DNA of 5,705 nt from an uncultured Eubacteriales bacterium (GTDB lineage: Bacteria; Bacillota; Clostridia; Oscillospirales; Acutalibacteraceae), in the NCBI GenBank assembly GCA_934667575.1, contig CAKUME010000086.1, positions 1 to 5,705 on the forward strand, given 5' to 3'. The translations under genes and the position numbers were made by a program. The notes beneath the pieces were generated by a model. It had not been told where the DNA came from, did not search any database, and worked only from the letters and a program-made list of their open reading frames with translations. Of this stretch, positions 1-5,300 are shown piece by piece (position 1 is the first letter of the stretch; each line of letters starts with the position of its first letter).

Positions 1-145
1 TGAGCTTCAGCGTTTCTAGGCCGAAGTATTCATCAATATCGCGGTCATTGATCGTGATCTTGCCGGTGCCCTGATACACGCGAACGCGGGCAACGGAGCT
101 CTTTCTTCTTCCGGTACCATAAAAATAAGGTGCTTTATCGTACAT
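1..145 (-). CDS. rpsI: 30S ribosomal protein S9, N-terminal part (3' end beyond window)
   Basis: The first 48 codons are present, and the gene continues past the left edge. The product is the small-subunit protein S9 (uS9), whose C-terminal tail reaches the ribosomal P site in known structures; that tail is not in the window. The recognisable family signature is the N-terminal YFYGTGRRKSSVARVRV (residues 7-23), followed by GTGKITINDRDIDEYFG (26-42), which is typical of bacterial S9. The ATG at 143-145 is chosen because an AGGAGG (156-161) sits 10 nt upstream and the protein starts as clostridial S9 proteins do. The gene begins 19 nt after the rplM stop codon, in the conserved rplM-rpsI pair, so co-transcription and probably translational coupling are expected. 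No separate promoter is visible. Confidence 0.97.
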   Translation of the reverse strand, partial: MYDKAPYFYGTGRRKSSVARVRVYQGTGKITINDRDIDEYFGLETLKL

Positions 146-164
146 AATTCAAGATCCTCCTTGC

Positions 165-593
165 TCAAAATTCCCACGCAGCGGGCTTTTGCGCCTCGTG
201 CTTGTGGAATTCGCCGTTGTAGATGTGCAGGCGGGTCAGCGCTTCGCGGCCAATGGTGGAATCCGGAACCATGCCCTTGATCGCCAGGCGCATGGCCTCT
301 TCCGGATGCTCTGCCATCAGCGTTTTATACACCGTTTTGTGCATATGGCCAATGTAGCCGGTGTGCTGATAGAGCACCTTCTTCTCGAGCTTTTTGCCCG
401 TGAGCACGGCTTTTTCGGCATTGATGATAATCACATGGTCTCCGCAGTCCACATGGGGCGCGAAGGTCGGCTTCTGCTTGCCGCGCAGAAGCACCGCGGC
501 CTGAGCGGCCACGCGGCCGAGCGGCTTGTTCGCTGCATCGATCACATACCAGCTGCGCGTTACTTCGCCGGCTTTCGGCATATAGGTAGTCAT
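165..593 (-). CDS. rplM: 50S ribosomal protein L13
   Basis: This is a complete 142-residue L13 (uL13), an early-assembling protein of the large ribosomal subunit that binds 23S rRNA. The length equals the usual family length. Family blocks seen are SWYVIDAANKPLGRVAA (14-30), the central PHVDCGDHVIIINAEK (46-61), and the C-terminal signature GMVPDSTIGREALTRLHIY (107-125) followed by HKHEAQKP. The start at 591-593 is supported by AGGAGG (601-606) with a 7-nt spacer and by homologous N-termini. It is the first gene of the rplM-rpsI operon and ends 19 nt before rpsI. A strong promoter lies about 60-85 nt upstream. In other bacteria L13 can repress its own operon; a small leader hairpin here could take part, but that is inference. 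Confidence 0.98.
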   Translation of the reverse strand: MTTYMPKAGEVTRSWYVIDAANKPLGRVAAQAAVLLRGKQKPTFAPHVDCGDHVIIINAEKAVLTGKKLEKKVLYQHTGYIGHMHKTVYKTLMAEHPEEAMRLAIKGMVPDSTIGREALTRLHIYNGEFHKHEAQKPAAWEF

Positions 594-618
594 AGCATTT
601 CCTCCTAAAAGAATAAAT

Positions 619-633
619 CGGGCAGTTCTCCCG
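619..633 (-). promoter_or_regulatory. Small hairpin in the rplM 5' leader
   Basis: The predicted rplM transcript leader is about 50 nt long. It contains a 4-bp GC-only stem, CGGG/CCCG (619-622 with 630-633), around a 7-nt loop, ending 12 nt before the AGGAGG. L13 leader RNAs that sense L13 are known in other Firmicutes, so this could be a minimal autoregulatory site. I cannot confirm that it matches a described leader family, and a stem this short can arise by chance. Confidence 0.35.
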
Positions 634-649
634 TTTCAATTGCCTATCT

Positions 650-678
650 ATGATATCACGCTGCGAAGCAAATGTCAA
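650..678 (-). promoter_or_regulatory. Sigma-A type promoter of the rplM-rpsI operon
   Basis: Read on the minus strand there is a perfect -35 TTGACA (673-678), a 17-nt spacer and a -10 TATCAT (650-655). The -10 is preceded by TG one base upstream (657-658), making it an extended -10. A run of A and T (681-700) lies directly upstream of the -35 and could act as an UP element. Transcription should start near 642-644, giving a leader of about 50 nt before the rplM ATG. The match to consensus and the correct placement make this the best-supported promoter in the window. Confidence 0.9.
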
Positions 679-688
679 CACCTTTTTT

Positions 689-786
689 AAAATTTTTAAT
701 TTACCATCCGGCGATCTCGCGAATGCTCCGTTTTTCAGGTGTTTTTCTCTTGTTTGCTCGCGTGCGGTTTCAAAAAAATTTTTAAT
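689..786. repeat. Direct repeat of an AT-rich 12-mer (689-700 and 775-786)
   Basis: The sequence aaaatttttaat occurs twice, 86 nt apart. The similarity continues imperfectly for about 10 more bases (both copies go on to ccatc and then, after one mismatch, g). The first copy lies just upstream of the rplM -35. The second directly precedes the structured element at 793-909. The function is unknown; low complexity makes chance resemblance possible. Confidence 0.5.
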
Positions 787-908
787 GTTCCATCTGCACG
801 CGGGCAAAGCAGCCGAATGTCGGACATCGGTTTTTCCACATTTTGAACATATAAATGTGGAAAACACGAATGATGTACAGTTCATCCTCGCATTCTGCCC
901 GCGTGCGG
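756..908. repeat. Direct repeat GCtCGCGTGCGG (756-767) / GCcCGCGTGCGG (897-908)
   Basis: Two 12-nt segments match at 11 of 12 positions. The copy at 897-908 is the right arm of the long inverted repeat of the element at 793-909. Because the copy at 756-767 is also complementary to the left arm (794-805), the left arm could pair with either copy, giving two mutually exclusive folds. The repeats are seen directly; the switching is inference. Confidence 0.6.
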
Positions 909-909
909 A
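793..909. other. Unidentified multi-hairpin element between gyrA and rplM
   Basis: The arms 793-806 and 896-909 form a 14-bp inverted repeat, with 13 Watson-Crick pairs and one G-T pair when read on the plus strand. The enclosed 89 nt contain three further hairpins in a row: 813-830 (CCG and ATGT arms with a bulged A and a 3-nt loop), 832-864 (perfect 12-bp arms, 9-nt loop) and a weak one at 870-886 (ATGA/TCAT or GATG/CATC). The result is a branched, cloverleaf-like shape. It lies 8 nt beyond the U tract of the gyrA terminator. It is not a tRNA, as neither a CCA-type acceptor nor a T-loop is visible. I see no clear promoter for it on either strand. It could be a small RNA, part of a read-through 3' UTR, a small palindromic mobile or REP-like element, or a protein-binding site. 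I do not recognise the family. Confidence 0.55.
832..864. repeat. Perfect 12-bp inverted repeat with DnaA-box-like arms
   Basis: The arms TTTTCCACATTT (832-843) and AAATGTGGAAAA (853-864) are perfect reverse complements around a 9-nt loop. Each arm contains TTTTCCACA, which differs by one base from the DnaA-box consensus TTATCCACA, so the site reads as two head-to-head near-boxes. gyrB and gyrA often lie close to dnaA and the replication origin in Bacillota, which makes DnaA binding plausible. No other box-like sequence was noticed nearby, so this is not evidence of an origin. No T run follows on either strand, so it is unlikely to be an intrinsic terminator. Confidence 0.65.
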
Positions 910-916
910 GGCGCAC

Positions 917-959
917 AAAAAAGCCGCCCCCAGCCGCGTGCAATTGCCGCAGTGGGGGC
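917..959 (-). terminator. Intrinsic terminator downstream of gyrA
   Basis: Read on the minus strand, a hairpin with outer arms GCCCCCA/TGGGGGC (953-959 with 926-932) begins 15 nt after the gyrA stop codon. It continues inward, after one bulged C, with CTGCG/CGCGG and then GC/GC around AATT. Three bases (GGC) separate it from a run of six T (917-922). The strong GC-rich stem, the T run and the position make it a good Rho-independent terminator for the gyrase operon. The plus-strand side has no T run, so it is one-directional. Confidence 0.85.
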
Positions 960-974
960 AAAACGAGTGAGAAA

Positions 975-3491
975 TTATTCGTTGTCGGCCGCCGCTTCCG
1001 CGGTGTCGTCCGGCGCGTCGGCGAGGTCGGCCCCGTCGTCCGTGGGATGCGCATGGGCTTCCGCATCGTCATGCGGCACGGCCGCCACGGTGATCACCTT
1101 GGCGTCGCCGTTTAGGCGCATGATCTTCACGCCCTTGCCCGGACGGCGGCAGACCCGAATTTCGGACGCAGCCATGCGGATGATGATGCCGTCGGACGAG
1201 ATGACGATCACATCGTCGTCGGGCGCAGTCATGAGCACATCGGCCACGCAGCCATATTGCGCGGTGTCGTAGTTCTTCAAGCCCTTGCCGCCGCGGTTCT
1301 GCACGCGGTAGTCCGAAATGGGCGACAACCGCCCAAAGCCCTGCTCGCTCACCGTGAGCACCTGCTTGGCCGGATCGAGCACCACAATGCCTGCGATCTC
1401 GTCGCCCTCGTCCAAATCCATCACCTTCACGCCGCGGGCGCTGCGGCCCACCAGCCGCACATCCTGCTCGCGGAAGCGGATCGCCATGCCGTCGCGCGTG
1501 GCTGCGAGCAGCTCGTCGGTGCCCACCGTGGTGCGCACCCAGCGCAGCTCGTCGCCCTCGTCGAGGTCGATTGCCACCAGGCCGCTCTTGCGCACGTTTT
1601 TATACTCGCTGATGCGCGTGCGCTTAATCACGCCAAAGCGCGTGACCATGCACAGGCTCCCCTCGTCCTCCGGTTCCACACACACCATCGAGGTGATCTT
1701 TTCGTCGCCGGTGATCGGCAGCAGGTTGGCCAGGTTCATGCCCTTGGCGGTGCGGCTGCCCTCGGGGATTTCGTAGCACTTGAGCCGATACACCCGCCCG
1801 AGGTTCGAGAAGAACATCACATAGTCGTGCGACCCGCACACAAACATCTGCGTGGCTACATCCTCCTCGCGGTGCGACAGCCCCGTTACGCCGCGCCCGC
1901 CGCGGCGCTGTGCGGTGAACGCATCCACCGGCTGGCGCTTGGCGTAGCCGTAGTTGGTCAGCGTCATCACGCAGGTTTCGCGCGGAATCAAGTCTTCCAC
2001 GTCCACCTCGCCGCTCACCGACGCAATTTCGGTGCGGCGCTCGTCGCCGTATTTATCGGCGATCGCGCGCGCCTCGGTTTTGATAATATCGAGCCGGCGG
2101 GGCTCATTTGCAATAATATCCTCATAATCGGCAATTTTCACGCGCAGCTCATCGGCTTCCGAAACCAGCTTTTCGCGCTCCAAGCCGGTCAACTGGCCGA
2201 GCCGCATCGCCACGATCGCGCCCGTTTGAATATCGTCGAGCCCAAAGCGCGCCGTGAGCGCGGCGCGGGCGTCGGGCACGGTTTTGCTCGTGCGCAGAAT
2301 ATGAATGACCTCGTCGATCGCATCCTGCGCGATCAGCAAACCCTCGAGGATGTGCATGCGCTCCTGCGCCTTGCGCAGATCGAACTGCGTGCGGCGCAGG
2401 ATCACGTCTTCCTGAAACGCGACGTAGTTTTGCAGAATTTCTTTGAGCGTGAGCGTTTTGGGCTCGCCGTTCACAATGGCCAGCATGTTCACGCCAAACG
2501 TGATCTGCATCTGCGTGTAGTTGAACAGCTGATTGAGCACCACCTGCGGCGACGCGTCTTTTTTCACATCGATCACAATGCACATGCCTTTGCGGTCGGA
2601 ATGGTCCACCACATAGGCAATGCCCTCAATGCGCTTTTCCTTGGCCATGTCGGCAATGGATTCCACCAGCCGGGCCTTATTGACCTGATAGGGCAGCTCG
2701 GTGACGATGATGCGCGACTTGCCGTTTTTCGTGTCTTCAATTTCGGCGCGGGCACGCACAAAAATGCGGCCGCGGCCGGTGGCGTAGGCGGCGCGGATGC
2801 CGCTGCGGCCCATAATCACACCGCCGGTGGGGAAGTCGGGTCCCTTAATGTGCTCCATCAGCTCGTCCAGCGTGCAGTCGGGGTGGTCGATCAGGCAGCA
2901 CATGCCGTCGATCACCTCTCGCAGGTTGTGCGACGGAATGTTGGTCGCCATGCCCACCGCGATACCGGTGGAGCCGTTCACGAGCAGATTCGGAAAGCGC
3001 GAGGGCAAATAGTCCGGCTCCTGCAGGCGGTCATCATAGTTGTTGTGAAAATCCACGGTGTTTTTGTCGATGTCCGTGAGCATCTCGAGCGAGATCTTGC
3101 TCATGCGGGCCTCGGTGTAACGATAGGCCGCAGGCGGGTCGCCGTCCACCGAGCCGAAGTTGCCCTGGCCGTCCACCAGCGGATAGCGCATCGAAAAATC
3201 CTGCGCCAACCGCACCAATGCGTCGTACACCGACGCGTCGCCGTGGGGGTGATAGCTGCCCAGCACGTTACCCACCGTGTCGGCGCACTTGTGATACGCG
3301 CGGTCGGGCAGGAGGTTATTCTGGAACATGGTGTAAAGGATGCGGCGATGCACCGGCTTCAGTCCGTCGCGGACATCCGGCAGCGCGCGGCTGACGATGA
3401 CCGACATGGAATAGGCCAGATACGCCTTTTTCATTTCCTTTTCGATGCCGATATCGAATATTTTCTGCTGTTCGAGCTCTTCTGTACTCAT
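975..3491 (-). CDS. gyrA: DNA gyrase subunit A
   Basis: This is a complete 838-residue GyrA, the DNA-cleaving and rejoining subunit that works with GyrB as A2B2 to introduce negative supercoils using ATP. The N-terminal breakage-reunion domain carries DVRDGLKPVHRRIL (39-52), the quinolone-determining segment HPHGDASVYD (81-90) and catalytic Tyr125 in RYTE (124-127). The tower region includes LPSRFPNLLVNGSTGIAVG (162-180). A coiled coil precedes the C-terminal DNA-wrapping beta-pinwheel (from about residue 500). That pinwheel holds an intact GyrA box QRRGGRG (528-534), which separates gyrase from topoisomerase IV ParC. The last 35 residues form an acidic tail. I chose the ATG at 3489-3491 because it follows a purine-rich GAAGGGAAAGG and gives the usual N-terminus; an in-frame ATG at 3528-3530 would add 13 residues but has no ribosome binding site. 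Position 86 is Ala, where E. coli has Ser83. The gene lies downstream of gyrB and three small membrane-protein genes, and is followed by a terminator. Confidence 0.98.
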   Translation of the reverse strand: MSTEELEQQKIFDIGIEKEMKKAYLAYSMSVIVSRALPDVRDGLKPVHRRILYTMFQNNLLPDRAYHKCADTVGNVLGSYHPHGDASVYDALVRLAQDFSMRYPLVDGQGNFGSVDGDPPAAYRYTEARMSKISLEMLTDIDKNTVDFHNNYDDRLQEPDYLPSRFPNLLVNGSTGIAVGMATNIPSHNLREVIDGMCCLIDHPDCTLDELMEHIKGPDFPTGGVIMGRSGIRAAYATGRGRIFVRARAEIEDTKNGKSRIIVTELPYQVNKARLVESIADMAKEKRIEGIAYVVDHSDRKGMCIVIDVKKDASPQVVLNQLFNYTQMQITFGVNMLAIVNGEPKTLTLKEILQNYVAFQEDVILRRTQFDLRKAQERMHILEGLLIAQDAIDEVIHILRTSKTVPDARAALTARFGLDDIQTGAIVAMRLGQLTGLEREKLVSEADELRVKIADYEDIIANEPRRLDIIKTEARAIADKYGDERRTEIASVSGEVDVEDLIPRETCVMTLTNYGYAKRQPVDAFTAQRRGGRGVTGLSHREEDVATQMFVCGSHDYVMFFSNLGRVYRLKCYEIPEGSRTAKGMNLANLLPITGDEKITSMVCVEPEDEGSLCMVTRFGVIKRTRISEYKNVRKSGLVAIDLDEGDELRWVRTTVGTDELLAATRDGMAIRFREQDVRLVGRSARGVKVMDLDEGDEIAGIVVLDPAKQVLTVSEQGFGRLSPISDYRVQNRGGKGLKNYDTAQYGCVADVLMTAPDDDVIVISSDGIIIRMAASEIRVCRRPGKGVKIMRLNGDAKVITVAAVPHDDAEAHAHPTDDGADLADAPDDTAEAAADNE

Positions 3492-3496
3492 TGGGG

Positions 3497-3507
3497 CCTT
3501 TCCCTTC
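3497..3507 (-). promoter_or_regulatory. Ribosome binding site deciding the gyrA start
   Basis: On the minus strand GAAGGGAAAGG ends 5 nt before the ATG at 3491. It is a weaker match to AGGAGG than those of the neighbouring genes, but it is the only one near gyrA. The alternative ATG at 3530 has none, so this site favours the shorter GyrA. Confidence 0.6.
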
Positions 3508-3537
3508 TTTTGGTTTTTTGCGGAGAACATCTATGTG

Positions 3538-3561
3538 AAAAACGCCGTTATTTTTGCGGCG
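3538..3561 (-). terminator. Weak terminator or attenuator between the third small gene and gyrA
   Basis: On the minus strand CGCCG (3557-3561) pairs with CGGCG (3543-3547) across a 9-nt loop that contains the TAA stop of the upstream gene, followed at once by five T (3538-3542). The all-GC 5-bp stem with a directly abutting T run fits an intrinsic terminator, but it is short and would be disturbed by ribosomes finishing the upstream gene. Since I see no promoter in the 40-odd bases left before gyrA, partial termination with read-through is the most likely role. Confidence 0.5.
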
Positions 3562-4126
3562 CATGGGTCGTCGATTCAAAATAGCGGTCGCCGAGCGCCT
3601 GACGCAGCCGGGCGGCCACGTCCGCCTGCTGGGCCGGGCTGAGCGCACGCAGCGGCAGCATGCGCGCCTCGCGGCTGCCCAGATAGAAAAGAAACATGGT
3701 GTCGGTGTGCACTGCGCGCCAGAGCATGGCGTAGGGGTATTCGCCGCAGCCTGCCGCGCTGCGCACCGAAACGCCGTGCGCGCTCACCGTGACCGTTTGC
3801 GCGCCCAGGCGGGACTGCATGCGGTCAAAGTCGCGCGCCGCCGCCCGGCTCATTGCAAACGGCTCGGTCACAGAGTCGTAGAACGTGAAAAACAATCCGG
3901 CAAACAGGCAAAAGCCCCACACCAGATAATTCACCGCGCTGTGCGAAAGCAGCACGGCGCCTGCGGTGCCGGTGGCGAGCAGCAGCAGCCCCAGCACGCG
4001 GCACACGCGCTTATAGGGCAGACCGCTGAGGTGCGCGGTGTCGCAGCAGAATTGCCGATAGTCGGTGCAGGTGATCAAAAACGGAACGGAAATGTCGGCG
4101 GGCAGCTCGCGTTTGTCGTCGTTCAT
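3548..4126 (-). CDS. Two-helix membrane protein, YcxB-like (third of three tandem paralogues)
   Basis: This is a 192-residue protein of unknown function. It has a hydrophilic N-terminus with a short strand (VPFLITCTDYRQF, 14-26), two membrane helices (about 41-60 and 65-84, with a very short turn between them), a charged linker (90-108) and a C-terminal soluble domain. That domain starts with beta-type sequence (TVTVSAHGVSV, 111-121) and ends in a helix (SPAQQADVAARLRQAL, 163-178). Order and spacing match the two genes upstream and the general plan of YcxB-like proteins; the family call rests on architecture and motif resemblance only. The ATG at 4124-4126 overlaps the stop of the upstream gene (ATGA) and has AAGGAGG (4134-4140) 7 nt upstream, so translation is probably coupled. 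The much longer open frame upstream in the same phase overlaps the neighbouring gene and is not used. The stop lies inside the loop of a terminator-like hairpin, 56 nt before gyrA. Confidence 0.85.
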   Translation of the reverse strand: MNDDKRELPADISVPFLITCTDYRQFCCDTAHLSGLPYKRVCRVLGLLLLATGTAGAVLLSHSAVNYLVWGFCLFAGLFFTFYDSVTEPFAMSRAAARDFDRMQSRLGAQTVTVSAHGVSVRSAAGCGEYPYAMLWRAVHTDTMFLFYLGSREARMLPLRALSPAQQADVAARLRQALGDRYFESTTHAPQK

Positions 4127-4713
4127 CGCCGCGCCTCCTTTCGCGCACCGCGTCGCCGGTAGCGGCCGGCAAAGTTTTCCTGCATTCGGGCCGAAAACGC
4201 GGCGATCTCGTCGCTCGTCCAGTCCTGTTTGAGCACGATCAGCGTGTCGCGCGCAGCAAACCCGCCAATGACCCAGCATGCATCGTCTTCGGCGCAAAAG
4301 TCCGTTTCCGCCCAGCTCCCCGCGAACTGCTCGCACGCGTTTTCCATGCGGAAGCCGTCGCGCGTTAAGGTGAGCGTTTCGGGCAGCTGCAGCACGCGGT
4401 TGGTGTGGAACCGCTGGGCGGCCGCGCTTTGCACGCGCGCAGGCAGCACCATCTGATGATAGATCACCGCCGCCGCGCAAAACAAAAATTCCAGCAGACC
4501 CACAATGGCCGATTCCCACCGAAACTGCGCCAGATCCGGAATGCGCAGCGCCAAAAACGCCGCCCCCAGCACCGCGAACAGCGCGGTGAAAAAACCGTTG
4601 CCGTGCAGCTCGCCCACCGTGCGCGCGCGCAGAAACCACGCGCGCGCAAACTGCTCGGCGGTGAGCTGCTGCTGTGCGATTTTGAGGGGCGCATCCGATC
4701 GAAAATCAGCCAT
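4123..4713 (-). CDS. Two-helix membrane protein, YcxB-like (second of three tandem paralogues)
   Basis: This is a 196-residue protein of unknown function. It has an N-terminal strand and short helix (LKIAQQQLTAEQFARAWFL, 10-28) and two membrane helices (about 40-57 and 67-86). The C-terminal domain contains LPETLTLTRDGFRM (110-123), a Trp-containing strand region (about 134-150), LIVLKQDW (158-165) and a final helix (166-181) followed by a very basic tail, YRRRGARKEARR. The basic tail and the position of the helices suggest that both ends face the cytoplasm (inference). The start at 4711-4713 is set by GGGAGGA six nt upstream; a longer in-frame reading would run into the preceding gene and lacks support. 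It starts 17 nt after the preceding gene and overlaps the next by 4 nt. It is likely a diverged paralogue of its two neighbours. Confidence 0.85.
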   Translation of the reverse strand: MADFRSDAPLKIAQQQLTAEQFARAWFLRARTVGELHGNGFFTALFAVLGAAFLALRIPDLAQFRWESAIVGLLEFLFCAAAVIYHQMVLPARVQSAAAQRFHTNRVLQLPETLTLTRDGFRMENACEQFAGSWAETDFCAEDDACWVIGGFAARDTLIVLKQDWTSDEIAAFSARMQENFAGRYRRRGARKEARR

Positions 4714-4719
4714 TGCGGT

Positions 4720-4726
4720 TCCTCCC
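4720..4726 (-). promoter_or_regulatory. Ribosome binding site deciding the start of the second small membrane-protein gene
   Basis: GGGAGGA on the minus strand, with a 6-nt spacer to the ATG at 4713, lies in the 17-nt gap after the preceding gene. It is why the 196-residue start is preferred over the upstream in-frame ATG near 4914. Confidence 0.8.
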
Positions 4727-4730
4727 GGGT

Positions 4731-5264
4731 TTACCTGCGCCGCCGGGGGCACCCGGCGATGGTGTGGGCTTGCAGCAGCGCGCGCAGCTCCGTTTGCTGC
4801 GCCGCCGAAAATGCGGACTTGGGCAGCGCGGTCATTTGCCGGTCGGCGTTTTCCAGCACAAAGAGCGCCGGCGTTTCCCAGCAATGAAACGTGCCGTTGA
4901 GCGGTATTGTCCATTTTTGTTCGCCCTGCGCCACGCGGATCTGCTCCGGCTCAATCGTGGCCGCAAACGGGCGATTCGCGGCCTGCTCGCGCGCGCGGGC
5001 ATGCATGGCGGCGTTGGGCACGATCCAGATCACCGCGATCACCGCCGCGCACACGCATGCCATCAGCAGGCTGCCGCGCTCGTGCTGCATAAACAGATAC
5101 GAGCACAGGTAGCCCCCGCCGATCACCGCCAAAATCGCCGTTTCGATCACCGCGCGCAGCCCGGTGGTGCGAAACACGCGTCCGCTTTGGAGACAATTGA
5201 AATAATCCGCCTCCGTGAGCGTATAGGATACGGTCACGGGGCCGTCGGCAAACAAATCAGCCAT
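4731..5264 (-). CDS. Two-helix membrane protein, YcxB-like (first of three tandem paralogues)
   Basis: This is a 177-residue protein of unknown function. The N-terminal strand VTVSYTLTEADYFNCL (10-25) resembles the start of YcxB-like proteins. Membrane helices lie at about 37-58 and 65-84, separated by a short charged turn (QHERG). The C-terminal domain runs from about 99 to 168: TIEPEQIRV (103-111), KWTIPL (117-122), FHCWETPALFVLE (126-138), then LPKSAFSAAQQTELRALLQ (147-165). The last segment is close to the family's usual pattern of a strand, a Pro-Lys, a Phe-Ser and an amphipathic helix. It ends in PRRRR. The ATG at 5262-5264 has AGAGG (5273-5277) 8 nt upstream. It begins 36 nt after gyrB with no terminator visible, so it is probably co-transcribed with gyrB. 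Of the three paralogues it is the best match to the YcxB-like plan; a role in gyrase function is not implied by sequence. Confidence 0.86.
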   Translation of the reverse strand: MADLFADGPVTVSYTLTEADYFNCLQSGRVFRTTGLRAVIETAILAVIGGGYLCSYLFMQHERGSLLMACVCAAVIAVIWIVPNAAMHARAREQAANRPFAATIEPEQIRVAQGEQKWTIPLNGTFHCWETPALFVLENADRQMTALPKSAFSAAQQTELRALLQAHTIAGCPRRRR

Positions 5265-5300
5265 CCCAAAAACCTCTTTTCACAGGGCATACGAAAAAAA

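Noticed and set aside
660..870. A replication origin suggested by AT-rich tracts plus DnaA-like boxes
   Set aside because: There are only two near-boxes, both in a palindrome, with no cluster, no dnaA or dnaN gene and no clear DNA-unwinding element next to them.
793..909. A tRNA gene, because of the cloverleaf-like fold
   Set aside because: The outer stem is 14 bp rather than 7 bp, the internal arms have the wrong lengths and loops, and no T-loop or anticodon-type loop can be recognised.
325..918. A 197-codon minus-strand open frame overlapping rplM
   Set aside because: It is out of frame with rplM, covers its promoter and leader, and its C-terminal half is a frame-shifted reading of the L13 gene.
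650..970. A 106-codon plus-strand open frame across the gyrA-rplM spacer
   Set aside because: It runs through the rplM promoter, the inverted repeats and the gyrA terminator. The composition is uneven, no ribosome binding site precedes the ATG, and no family is recognisable.
1257..3584. A 775-codon open frame on the plus strand opposite gyrA
   Set aside because: It is antisense to a certain gyrA gene. The translation is rich in His, Ala, Val and Arg with no recognisable domain, as expected from the complement of a GC-rich coding sequence, and it has no convincing start site.
3548..4639. A 363-residue version of the third small membrane protein
   Set aside because: The upstream part overlaps the second small gene in another frame. 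The ATG at 4126 has a strong ribosome binding site and the ATGA overlap expected of coupled genes.
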